From JBGSYN01 sp964412385 (GTDB taxonomy: Bacteria > Pseudomonadota > Alphaproteobacteria > Geminicoccales > Geminicoccaceae): DNA of 14,077 nucleotides. This document shows positions 1 through 8,169 of the stretch, piece after piece. Position numbers and translations under genes: made by a program. Position 1 is the first letter of the stretch, and each line of letters begins with the position of its first letter. The notes beneath the pieces are model-generated. The model searched no databases, was not told where the DNA came from, and was given only the letters and a program-made list of their open reading frames with translations. Location of the stretch: NCBI GenBank assembly GCA_964412385.1, contig CAYPOV010000099.1, positions 1-14,077 of the forward strand, in the 5' to 3' direction.

Positions 1-1
1 T

Positions 2-52
2 GGGCCTGCGGTCGTGGAGAAATATGGCTTTGAAGGCATTCGGTCAACCTAA
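2..52 (+). CDS. possible 3' end of an upstream gene
   Basis: Frame 2 is open from the window edge to a TAA at 50-52 and encodes the tail GPAVVEKYGFEGIRST. The other two forward frames also read in from the edge, to stops at 31-33 and 106-108, so the frame choice is not secure. A tail with an EKYGF pattern is reminiscent of the C-terminus of periplasmic solute-binding proteins such as ModA, but 16 residues cannot establish a family. If real, the gene lies about 90 bases upstream of the NDUFA9-like start. Confidence 0.2.
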   Translation, partial: GPAVVEKYGFEGIRST

Positions 53-143
53 GTTGCGACGAAACGAACGCTTCATTTTTTTGAGCAATTGTCCCTGGCC
101 GCGGTAATGAGTGTTTATCATCGATGGTCTCGGGAGAGGAAAG

Positions 144-1088
144 ATGACCTTGAGCGTTGTCACCGTGTTTGGCGGCACCGGCTTCATCGGGCGCCATGTC
201 GTACGCCGCCTGGCACAGATGGGGTTGGCCATTCGCGTACCGACACGTGATCAAGCGAGTGTTCTGCCGCTCAGGCCCATGGGCGAGGTCGGACAGATCG
301 TTGGTCTTGATTGGGACCCAGCGGATCCGAGCCGCTTCGACTCGCTCATCGATGGATCGGATGCTGTTGTTAATCTGATCGGGATTTTGGCCGAGCGCTC
401 GGAGGGTGACTTTCAACGGCTTCAGGCGGAGTTGCCGGGCGAGATTGCCAAAACCTCGAAACGACTCAATGTCCGACGTTTTGTGCAGATGTCAGCCATC
501 GGCGCCGCACTCGATTCGCCGAGTGAGTATGCGAAAACCAAGGCCGAGGGTGAGGAGAGAGTTCGAGAACAGCTGCCTTGGGCACCAGTCGTGCGGCCAA
601 GCATTGTCTTCGGACCCGGTGATGGTTTCTTCGAGCTTTTTGCCGGTATGGCCCGCTTTGCACCAGCGCTACCGTTGATTGCCGGAGGGACAACGAAATT
701 CCAGCCAGTTTATGTCGACAATGTTGCGGAAAGCGTTGTGAGACTATTGAAGGGTGAGGGAGCCGAGGGTGCCACCTATGAATTAGGGGGACCATCGGTC
801 TACAGTTTTAAGGAACTTCTTCGCTACATATTGAAGGTGACAAACAGGCGACGGTTTCTTGTGCCGCTACCAATGTCCATTGCACGAATGCAAGCTCGTC
901 TTGCTGAATTGCTCCCAGAGCCGCCGTTAACCCGTGATCAACTTCTCTTACTGGAACGCGACAACGTGGTGTCGGAGGATGCCAAAACCCTTGCGGATCT
1001 GGGAATTCAGGCAACACCGATAGAATTGATCGTACCTCATTATCTGAAGCCTTACGCGGTACGCTCCATCAAGCTTCCGATAGCCTGA
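144..1088 (+). CDS. NDUFA9-like NAD(P)-binding protein (atypical short-chain dehydrogenase, complex I accessory subunit family)
   Basis: This 314-residue protein has a Rossmann fold with the dinucleotide loop GGTGFIG at residues 10-16, right after the first beta strand. A YxxxK pair (Y129, K133) follows VQMSAIGA, as in extended and atypical SDRs. The body (VVNLIGIL, RPSIVFGPGDGFF, PVYVDNVAE, YELGGP) matches bacterial relatives of mitochondrial NDUFA9, which binds NADPH in complex I. Whether the bacterial proteins join complex I is not established, and no nuo genes are present here. An in-frame GTG lies 11 codons upstream at 111, but ATG 144 is preceded by a strong GGGAGAGGAAAG Shine-Dalgarno and directly precedes the first strand. 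The gene converges on uppP with a 7-base gap. An NAD-dependent epimerase is the generic alternative name. Confidence 0.88.
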   Translation: MTLSVVTVFGGTGFIGRHVVRRLAQMGLAIRVPTRDQASVLPLRPMGEVGQIVGLDWDPADPSRFDSLIDGSDAVVNLIGILAERSEGDFQRLQAELPGEIAKTSKRLNVRRFVQMSAIGAALDSPSEYAKTKAEGEERVREQLPWAPVVRPSIVFGPGDGFFELFAGMARFAPALPLIAGGTTKFQPVYVDNVAESVVRLLKGEGAEGATYELGGPSVYSFKELLRYILKVTNRRRFLVPLPMSIARMQARLAELLPEPPLTRDQLLLLERDNVVSEDAKTLADLGIQATPIELIVPHYLKPYAVRSIKLPIA

Positions 1089-1095
1089 CGGCGGC

Positions 1096-1899
1096 TTACC
1101 CGTAAGCAATAGCAAGCAGAATCACGCCCAATATGATCCGGTAGATCACAAACGGCGTGAAAGTTGCCGTTTTGAGCCATCGCATCATCAAGATGATTGC
1201 AATCAGTGCGCTGGCGAAGGCAAGTGCCGCGCCAATCAGCGCGTCGTGGCCAAGCTGCCAGTTGCCGCTCTCAAGAATTTCCAGCGTAGCGATCGCGCCG
1301 GCTGCAACAATGGTCGGTATGGACAACAACATTGAAAAACGTGCAGCCTCGGTCCGCTGGTAGCCGAGCATCCTCGCTGCAGTAATGGTTATGCCTGCTC
1401 GGCTCGTGCCCGGGATCAAAGCTAGAGCTTGTGCGAGACCAATCAGGAGGGCGTCGCGGTAGCCAATGGTGTCGAGCCCACGTACTGCTGGTGCGTAGCG
1501 ATCGGCAAGCCACAAGATAATTCCAAAGCCCAACATTGCCCACGCAATAACAGGCAACGTTCGTAAATCCGTGCTGAGGGCTTCCTTGATGACAATGCCG
1601 ATGACGATAACCGGGATTGTTGCGACAACGATTTGTAACGCCAATTGTCGATAATTGACGGCGGAATCGGTCGGTCGCGATCCTAAAAAGAAGCCGCGTG
1701 TGATATTCAAGAGATCGCGCCACAGATAGAGAACGACCGCGCCCAGCGTCCCGACATGGACAGCGACATCGAGGATGACACCCTGATCCGGCCACGGTGT
1801 TAGCAAGGGGATAAGGATTAGGTGTCCGGAACTGCTTATGGGTAGAAATTCCGTAATTCCTTGGACGAGGGCTAGAACGATTAGCTGCGATATATCCAA
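1096..1899 (-). CDS. uppP: undecaprenyl-diphosphate phosphatase (UppP/BacA)
   Basis: This 267-residue polytopic inner-membrane protein dephosphorylates undecaprenyl diphosphate to regenerate the lipid carrier for peptidoglycan and other surface polymers; its overproduction confers bacitracin resistance in other bacteria. Both signature regions are intact: the (E/Q)xxxE motif as Q13-GIT-E17 followed by FLPISSSGHL with H26, and PGTSRAGIT at residues 163-171 with the catalytic arginine R167. Length and hydrophobic pattern are normal for the family. The start is TTG: the codon just before it is an in-frame TAA, and no ATG, GTG or second TTG occurs before the essential Q13 motif. AAGAGAG lies 5 bases before the TTG. 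The gene is monocistronic in this window and divergent from gltD. Confidence 0.96.
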   Translation of the reverse strand: MDISQLIVLALVQGITEFLPISSSGHLILIPLLTPWPDQGVILDVAVHVGTLGAVVLYLWRDLLNITRGFFLGSRPTDSAVNYRQLALQIVVATIPVIVIGIVIKEALSTDLRTLPVIAWAMLGFGIILWLADRYAPAVRGLDTIGYRDALLIGLAQALALIPGTSRAGITITAARMLGYQRTEAARFSMLLSIPTIVAAGAIATLEILESGNWQLGHDALIGAALAFASALIAIILMMRWLKTATFTPFVIYRIILGVILLAIAYG

Positions 1900-1914
1900 T
1901 TACGCTCTCTTCAT
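1897..1914 (-). promoter_or_regulatory. uppP initiation region with 4-codon mini-ORF
   Basis: Read on the minus strand, ATG AAG AGA GCG TAA (1914-1900) is immediately followed by the TTG start of uppP (1899-1897). The mini-ORF MKRA contains the AGAGAG that would serve as the Shine-Dalgarno of uppP, and its stop codon abuts the TTG. The sequence is seen directly; a role in reinitiation or limiting translation is inference. A weak GAGA lies about 6 bases upstream of the mini-ORF ATG. Confidence 0.35.
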
Positions 1915-2165
1915 TTTTGTCTCGAATTGGGACGATTCTCGCCAAATGCTGGTCAGACACACGGAAAAAGCACATGGCCAAAGTTAACGAGTTACATTTT
2001 CAATCCCACAATGGGACGAGTTTTCTCGAATGACTAGACAGCAGCCGGCACACTTGGTAGATAGGGTATTCGTAAGTGCCAATGGGCTCGCGCAACAAAA
2101 GCACAAGAGTCGCGGTATCCCGGCAATTTTTGAACATTCGGACGTCGAGAGAATGGAGGGGTGCA
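1900..2165. promoter_or_regulatory. divergent uppP / gltD intergenic region
   Basis: This 266-base spacer separates the divergent uppP and gltD genes and must hold promoters for both, yet I see no convincing -35/-10 pair or sigma-54 site. Small repeats are present: the 8-mer TGGGACGA occurs at 1928-1935 and 2012-2019, each followed within 3-6 bases by TCTCG or TCG. The second copy is also the right half of an inverted repeat, TCCCA-CAA-TGGGA (2004-2016). The gltD Shine-Dalgarno GGAGGGG sits at 2155-2161. The reading frame of gltD happens to stay open back to 2076, which I treat as chance. Confidence 0.5.
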
Positions 2166-3620
2166 ATGGCTGATCCCATGATGCAGTTTGTCGGCGTGCC
2201 CCGGAGCATGCCGGACAAACGCGGAGTTGAGGACCGTCTGGGTGATTTCCGGGAGATTTACGGGGATTTTGAAGCGGCAGAAGCAGCCGAGCAGGCGTCG
2301 CGTTGTGAACAATGCGGGATTCCTTTCTGCCAAGTGCATTGTCCGCTTCACAACAATATACCCGATTGGTTGCGCCTAACCGCGACGGGACGCTTGGAAG
2401 AGGCCTATGAGCTCGCGTCAGCGACCAATAATATGCCAGAAATCTGCGGTCGCATTTGCCCTCAAGACAGGCTTTGTGAAGGAAACTGCGTTATCGAGCA
2501 GGCAGGTCATGGAACAGTCACGATCGGCGCGGTCGAGCGATACATCACGGATACCGCATTCGAAAAGGGTTGGATAAGACCTCCTTCGCCAGCAAGTGAG
2601 AAAAGTACATCGATCGGTATTATCGGTGCGGGGCCGGCGGGTCTTGCTGCAGCGGAGCAACTTCGTCGTGCGGGCCATCAGATACACGTCTACGACCGCT
2701 ACGACCGTGCCGGAGGGCTGCTGATCTATGGCATTCCAGGTTTCAAACTCGAAAAGGAAATCGTCAATCGCCGCTATGACCTCCTGAATCGCGGCGGTAT
2801 TCATTTCCATTTTGGAGCCGATATCGGAGGCGACGGTCCCTCATTTGCCGAACTACGTTCGCGCCATGACGCACTGTTCTTGGGGACTGGTGTTTATAAG
2901 GCGCGGCGTTTGTCTGTTCAGGGAACCGAAGCTGCGAACGTAGTCCCGGCGCTAGACTATCTGACCGCAAGCAATCGTCAGGGACTTGGTGACGAGGTGC
3001 CGACGTTCGAAAATGGCTTGTTGAATGCGTCCGGGCGCAATGTTGTCGTCGTCGGCGGCGGTGATACGGCGATGGACTGTGTTAGGACCGCGGTACGGCA
3101 AGGTGCGAAGTCAGTACGATGCCTTTATCGCCGGGATCGCGAAAATATGCCGGGTTCGATGCGGGAGGTCGAGAACGCCGAGGAAGAGGGTGTCGAGTTC
3201 CTATGGCTCTCCGCTCCCGAAGCCTTCATTGGCGGTGATGTGATCCACGCTGTGAGAACGATAAGAATGCGGCTCGGCGCTCCGGACGCATCGGGGCGGC
3301 GTTCTCCTGAACCAATTCCCGGTTCGGCCTTTATGTTGGAGGCCGACCTCGTTATCGAGGCACTTGGGTTCGATCCTGAAGACCTGGATGTAATGTTCGG
3401 CGAGCCCCAGCTCAAACTCACAAGATGGGGTACTGTCACGATCGATTGGGATTCGATGATGACCTCGCTTCCTGGTGTCTTTGCCGGCGGCGATCTTGTT
3501 CGCGGTGCGTCGCTTGTCGTTTGGGGGGTGCGGGATGGCCGCGACGCGGCACGTGGCATCGAGCAATTCCTTGCGAGCGCCGGTACGGAAGCCGAACCGC
3601 GCCTTGCGTTAGCGTCTTAG
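2166..3620 (+). CDS. gltD: glutamate synthase (NADPH) beta (small) subunit
   Basis: This 484-residue flavoprotein takes electrons from NADPH through FAD and passes them via iron-sulfur clusters to GltB for glutamate synthesis (GS-GOGAT ammonium assimilation). The N-terminal cysteine region is complete: C47, C50, C55, C59, then CGRICPQDRLCEGNC, the ligand set of the two 4Fe-4S clusters. The FAD loop GAGPAG lies at 154-159, followed by the GGLLIYGIPGFKLEK motif; the NADPH loop GGGDTAMD starts at 297. AGGDLVRGASLVVW and DGRDAA near the C-terminus close the FAD site. ATG 2166 is chosen because GGAGGGG precedes it by 4 bases and the resulting N-terminus aligns with Azospirillum-type GltD. The frame upstream gives a 30-residue extension with no family resemblance. 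gltB follows after 15 bases, so co-transcription is expected. Confidence 0.97.
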   Translation: MADPMMQFVGVPRSMPDKRGVEDRLGDFREIYGDFEAAEAAEQASRCEQCGIPFCQVHCPLHNNIPDWLRLTATGRLEEAYELASATNNMPEICGRICPQDRLCEGNCVIEQAGHGTVTIGAVERYITDTAFEKGWIRPPSPASEKSTSIGIIGAGPAGLAAAEQLRRAGHQIHVYDRYDRAGGLLIYGIPGFKLEKEIVNRRYDLLNRGGIHFHFGADIGGDGPSFAELRSRHDALFLGTGVYKARRLSVQGTEAANVVPALDYLTASNRQGLGDEVPTFENGLLNASGRNVVVVGGGDTAMDCVRTAVRQGAKSVRCLYRRDRENMPGSMREVENAEEEGVEFLWLSAPEAFIGGDVIHAVRTIRMRLGAPDASGRRSPEPIPGSAFMLEADLVIEALGFDPEDLDVMFGEPQLKLTRWGTVTIDWDSMMTSLPGVFAGGDLVRGASLVVWGVRDGRDAARGIEQFLASAGTEAEPRLALAS

Positions 3621-3635
3621 GAGGCTGGAGTAATC

Positions 3636-6600
3636 ATGAGTGTTTTTGACCGGGCAACTGCGTGGTCGCTCGAGGCCTACGATCGGGACGCCGCCTATTT
3701 GTCGAAACACGGCCTCTATGATCCGCGAAATGAGCATGATGCTTGTGGCGTCGGCTGTGTCGTTGCCATTGACGGCAAGCCGAAGCGCGAAGTCGTCCTC
3801 GCCGGCATCAAGGCACTCCAGGCGGTATGGCACCGGGGGGCTGTCGATGCCGACGGCAAGACCGGTGACGGAGCGGGTATCCATCTGCAGATCCCGCAAG
3901 ATTTTTTCCGCGAGCAGATCAAGGGTGCAAAGGACACCGATCAACGAATTGCGGTCGGCATGGTTTTTCTGCCCCGCAACAGCTTCTCTCAGCAAGAACA
4001 TTGTCGGGCTATTGTCGAAAGCGAGATCCTTCGTTTCGGCTATGCGATTCGCGGCTGGCGTCAGGTGCCGGTCGATACCTCCGTTATTGGTGAGAAGGCT
4101 CAGCAAAGCCGTCCCGAGATCGAGCAGATCCTGATCGGCAATCCGCATGGTAAGGACGAGGCGACTTTCGAGCGCGATCTGTTTCTCATTCGGCGCAGGA
4201 TCGAGAAGCTGGCATTGTCGGAAACAATTACCGACTTCTATATATGCTCGCTGTCGTGCCGTTCGATCATCTATAAGGGCCTGTTCCTGGCCGAGCAGCT
4301 TGCCGTCTTCTATCCCGATCTCAACGATCCGCGGTTTGTTTCCAACTACGCCGTTTTCCACCAACGTTACTCGACAAACACTTGGCCTTCCTGGCCGCTT
4401 GCGCAGCCTTTCCGGGTGCTCGCGCATAATGGCGAGATCAACACATTTCGCGGCAACGCCAACTGGATGCGCAGTCACGAAATGCGCATGTCGACGGCGG
4501 CATTCGGCAAGAACAATGATGACGTGAAGCCGATCATTCAGGCCGGTTGCTCGGATAGTGCAGCGCTTGATGCTGTCTTCGAAGTTCTGACCATTGCCGG
4601 CCGCGATTTGCCGATGGTGAAGACTTTGATGATCCCGCCTGCGTGGAGCAATCGCATGTCGATGCCCCAGGAGCACAAAGATCTCTTCAGCTATTGCAAT
4701 TGCATCATGGAGCCCTGGGACGGTCCTGCAGCGGTTGTCGCAACAGCGGCGAACTGGGTGGTCGCCGGCATGGATCGCAATGGTCTAAGGCCAATGCGCT
4801 ACTCCCGAACCCGCGACGGCTTGCTGGTCGTCGGGTCGGAAAGCGGGATGGTTCCACTGATCGAGGCGGATATCGTCGAAAAGGGTCGGGTAGGACCGGG
4901 TGAGATGATCGGCGTCGATCTCGATGCCGGAAGATTCTACCACAACAAAGAAATCAAGGATCTTCTCGCATGCCGCAAACCCTATAGCCAGTGGGTTAGC
5001 AACATCACCTATGTCGAGGATCTCGTCGATCCATCGATCAGCGATCAATTGGCGTCCTCGGAAGAAGAACTTCGCCGCAGGCAGGTTCTGTTTGACCTCA
5101 CGGTTGAGGATATCGAACTGATCCTTGCCCCCATGGTGCAAGATGCAAAAGAGCCCCTCGGCTCAATGGGTGACGACACACCTCTTGCCGTGCTCTCGCA
5201 ACGCTATCGCGGCCTGCACCATTTCTTTAGGCAGCAATTTAGCCAAGTTACCAATCCGCCGATTGATCCGTTGCGTGAGTGGCGGGTGATGAGCCTCAAG
5301 ACCCGCTTCGGCAATCTCGGCAATATTTATGAGGATGATCCGAACCAAACACGGATCCTTCAACTTGAAAGCCCTGTCCTGACCAACGCCGAGTTCGCTG
5401 CGGTCACCAAGTATTTCGGCGACGACATTCGATCCATCGACTGCACGTTCAAGCCAACCCACCCCGGTGACCTTGTCGAAGCGCTCGATACCATCCGCGC
5501 AGAAGCGGAAGAGGCGGTGCGCGGGGGGTGTCGTGACCTCGTTTTGTCCGATGAGAATGTCGGATCTTCGCGCGCGCCGATCCCGATGATTTTGGCGACA
5601 GGCGCCGTTCACAGCCATCTCGTGCGTCAAGGGCTGCGGAGTTTCAGCTCGATCACCGTGCGGTCCGCTGAGTGCCTCGATGTTCATTATTTCGCCGTGC
5701 TCATCGGTGTCGGGGCCACAGCCGTCAATGCCTTTGGCACGGAAGAGGCTATTCGCCATCGACACGCCCGCCGATTATTCCCAGGCTATACGGTGGATGA
5801 ATGCCTCCAACGTTACAAAGAGGCCGTCAACCAGGGCCTGTTGAAGGTGATGTCGAAGATGGGAATCTCGATCATCTCCTCCTACCGGGGCGGACATAAC
5901 TTCGAGGCTGTTGGCCTTTCACGTTCGATGTGCCGCGAATACTTCCTGGGTCTGGTAACTCGGCTTTCCGGCATCGGCCTCACCGGCATTCGCAACAAGG
6001 TTCTCGAGCAGCACAAACGCGCTTTCGGCGATGCTGCGCCGGTGTTGTCAATCGGCGGATTCTATCGCTACCGCCGAGGCGGCGAGCAGCACGCACTCGA
6101 GGCTCGCATGATCCACCAGCTGCAGCATGCCGTCAGTACAGACTCTTATGCCGCCTATAAGCGCTTTGCCGAGGCGGTCTATGCGCAGCATCCCGTCTCG
6201 CTTCGCGATTTGCTTGACTTTCGAAGGGCGGAGATGCCCATCCCGATCGACGAAGTCGAGAGCATCACAGAAATCCGCAAGCGATTTGTCACGCCCGGAA
6301 TGTCACTCGGCGCACTCAGTCCGGAAGCCCACGAAACGCTAACCATTGCGATGAACCGCATTGGCGCCAAGTCCGACAGCGGTGAAGGCGGTGAGGGCAA
6401 AGAGCGCTACACGCCTCGGCCCAATGGCGACAATCCCAATTCCCCGATCAAGCAGGTGGCATCCGGGCGGTTCGGCGTGACCGCCGAGTACCTCAATGCC
6501 TGTCGTGAAATCGAGATCAAGGTGGCACAGGGTGCCAAACCGGGCGAGGGTGGTCAGCTTCCGGGATTCAAGGTGACCGCCGAGATCGGCCGCCTACGTC

Positions 6601-8168
6601 ATGCCACGCCTGGTGTCACGCTGATTTCTCCGCCTCCGCATCACGACATCTATTCGATCGAAGACTTGGCGCAGCTCATTTACGATCTGAAGCAAATCAA
6701 TCCGGACGCAAAGGTGTGCGTCAAGCTGGTGTCAGAAACCGGGATCGGCACGATTGCGGCCGGTGTTGCCAAGGCCAAGGCCGATGTCATCCTGGTCTCT
6801 GGTCACTCCGGCGGTACCGGCGCAAGTCCTCAGACTTCCATCAAATATGCCGGAACACCGTGGGAGACGGGTCTCGCCGAGACACACCAACTTCTCATGC
6901 TCAACCGGTTGCGCCACCGTGTTGTGCTGAGAACCGACGGTGGGCTCAAAACCGGGCGTGACATTGTTATGGCGGCTCTGCTTGGCGCCGAAGAATATGG
7001 CATTGGCACGCTGTCACTCGTGGCAATGGGTTGTATTATGGTACGCCAATGCCACTCGAATACATGTCCGGTTGGCGTCTGCACACAACGCGAGGATTTG
7101 CGCCAGAAATTCGTTGGGACTCCGGAGAAGGTGGTCAATCTAATCAGCTTCATCGCAGAAGAAGTTAGAGAAGTCCTCGCATCACTCGGACTGCGCACGC
7201 TCGATGAGGCGATCGGTCGAACCGATCTCTTGCGTCAGGTCAGTCGGGGTAGCAGTGATCTCGACGATCTCGACCTCAATCCGATCCTCGCCCGCATCGA
7301 TGTTGGCGATTACCCAAGCCGTTGTGTGACGGAGGGACGAAACGAAGTTCCTGACACGCTCGATGCGCGAATGATCGAAGATGCCCGGCCTCTTCTCGAC
7401 GAAGGTGAGAAGATGCAGTTGCAATACAATGTGCGCAACGTGCATCGGGCTGTTGGAACCAGGCTCTCATCACATGTTACTCGTCGCTACGGCATGGAGA
7501 CGCTCCAGCCGGGACATCTAACAATTCGATTGCGTGGTTCTGCGGGTCAATCGCTCGGTGCTTTCGCGGTTCAGGGTGTCAAGCTCGAGGTCTTTGGTGA
7601 CGCAAACGACTATGTCGGCAAGGGTCTTTCAGGCGGAACCATCGTGGTACGGCCCATGGTCTCGAGCCCTCTTGTGGCCTCGGAAAACACCATCATCGGC
7701 AATACCTGCCTTTATGGCGCGACTGCGGGCAAACTCTTTGCGGCGGGCAGCGCCGGTGAAAGGTTCGCGGTTCGCAATTCAGGCGCAATCACCGTGGTCG
7801 AGGGATGTGGCGACAATGGCTGTGAGTACATGACCGGTGGCCAAGCCGTTATCCTTGGGCCAGTAGGGGACAATTTCGCTGCGGGCATGAGTGGTGGGAT
7901 GGCTTTTGTCTACGATGTCGACAACCTGCTGCCGCGCCACATCAACTCCGATATGGTCATCCACCAGCGAATTGAGGTGGATTACTACGCCGACCAACTA
8001 AGGCAGCGCATCGCCGAGCATGTGACCAACACTCAAAGTGAACTGGGACTGAGGTTGGTTCGCGAATTTGATCGGGAAGTCGGCAAGTTTTGGCAAGTCA
8101 TTCCGATCGAACTTATGGATAAGCTCGATGTTCCGGTTCGTCGAGACGGTAGCGTTGCCGTCGCCTGA
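3636..8168 (+). CDS. gltB: glutamate synthase (NADPH) alpha (large) subunit
   Basis: This 1510-residue subunit converts 2-oxoglutarate and glutamine to two glutamates. A 36-residue propeptide (ending NEHDA) precedes the catalytic C37, which must become the free N-terminal nucleophile of the class II glutaminase domain; CGVGCVVAIDGKPKR and WHRGAVDADGKTGDGAG follow. A central domain and the FMN-binding synthase domain come next (GEGGEGKERY, GAKPGEGGQLPG, ISPPPHHDIYSIEDLAQ, VSGHSGGTGASP). The 3Fe-4S ligands are C1133, C1139 and C1144. The C-terminal GxGxG beta-helix shows FGDANDYVGKGLSGG. Length is normal and no key residue is missing. AGGAGG overlaps the gltD stop and a second GGAG lies 5 bases before ATG. 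The stop is one base from the convergent ycjF-like stop. Confidence 0.98.
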   Translation: MSVFDRATAWSLEAYDRDAAYLSKHGLYDPRNEHDACGVGCVVAIDGKPKREVVLAGIKALQAVWHRGAVDADGKTGDGAGIHLQIPQDFFREQIKGAKDTDQRIAVGMVFLPRNSFSQQEHCRAIVESEILRFGYAIRGWRQVPVDTSVIGEKAQQSRPEIEQILIGNPHGKDEATFERDLFLIRRRIEKLALSETITDFYICSLSCRSIIYKGLFLAEQLAVFYPDLNDPRFVSNYAVFHQRYSTNTWPSWPLAQPFRVLAHNGEINTFRGNANWMRSHEMRMSTAAFGKNNDDVKPIIQAGCSDSAALDAVFEVLTIAGRDLPMVKTLMIPPAWSNRMSMPQEHKDLFSYCNCIMEPWDGPAAVVATAANWVVAGMDRNGLRPMRYSRTRDGLLVVGSESGMVPLIEADIVEKGRVGPGEMIGVDLDAGRFYHNKEIKDLLACRKPYSQWVSNITYVEDLVDPSISDQLASSEEELRRRQVLFDLTVEDIELILAPMVQDAKEPLGSMGDDTPLAVLSQRYRGLHHFFRQQFSQVTNPPIDPLREWRVMSLKTRFGNLGNIYEDDPNQTRILQLESPVLTNAEFAAVTKYFGDDIRSIDCTFKPTHPGDLVEALDTIRAEAEEAVRGGCRDLVLSDENVGSSRAPIPMILATGAVHSHLVRQGLRSFSSITVRSAECLDVHYFAVLIGVGATAVNAFGTEEAIRHRHARRLFPGYTVDECLQRYKEAVNQGLLKVMSKMGISIISSYRGGHNFEAVGLSRSMCREYFLGLVTRLSGIGLTGIRNKVLEQHKRAFGDAAPVLSIGGFYRYRRGGEQHALEARMIHQLQHAVSTDSYAAYKRFAEAVYAQHPVSLRDLLDFRRAEMPIPIDEVESITEIRKRFVTPGMSLGALSPEAHETLTIAMNRIGAKSDSGEGGEGKERYTPRPNGDNPNSPIKQVASGRFGVTAEYLNACREIEIKVAQGAKPGEGGQLPGFKVTAEIGRLRHATPGVTLISPPPHHDIYSIEDLAQLIYDLKQINPDAKVCVKLVSETGIGTIAAGVAKAKADVILVSGHSGGTGASPQTSIKYAGTPWETGLAETHQLLMLNRLRHRVVLRTDGGLKTGRDIVMAALLGAEEYGIGTLSLVAMGCIMVRQCHSNTCPVGVCTQREDLRQKFVGTPEKVVNLISFIAEEVREVLASLGLRTLDEAIGRTDLLRQVSRGSSDLDDLDLNPILARIDVGDYPSRCVTEGRNEVPDTLDARMIEDARPLLDEGEKMQLQYNVRNVHRAVGTRLSSHVTRRYGMETLQPGHLTIRLRGSAGQSLGAFAVQGVKLEVFGDANDYVGKGLSGGTIVVRPMVSSPLVASENTIIGNTCLYGATAGKLFAAGSAGERFAVRNSGAITVVEGCGDNGCEYMTGGQAVILGPVGDNFAAGMSGGMAFVYDVDNLLPRHINSDMVIHQRIEVDYYADQLRQRIAEHVTNTQSELGLRLVREFDREVGKFWQVIPIELMDKLDVPVRRDGSVAVA

Positions 8169-8169
8169 G

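Noticed and set aside
1094..1107. GCTTAC-CC-GTAAGC palindrome between the NDUFA9-like gene and uppP
   Set aside because: The 2-base loop is too tight, there is no T run, and it mostly consists of the last uppP codons; not a credible terminator.
2045..2085. Sigma-54-like boxes near gltD (CCGGCACAC on plus, TTGGCAC on minus)
   Set aside because: Each has a -24-like GGCAC but lacks the TTGC element at the required spacing, so neither qualifies.
2076..2165. 30-codon N-terminal extension of gltD
   Set aside because: The strong GGAGGGG site and the family-typical N-terminus both point to ATG 2166; the extra residues resemble nothing in GltD.
3609..4676. 355-codon open frame antisense to the start of gltB
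   Set aside because: It lies wholly opposite strongly conserved GltD/GltB coding sequence, shows no recognisable motif, and is the kind of long antisense frame produced by codon bias in GC-rich genes.
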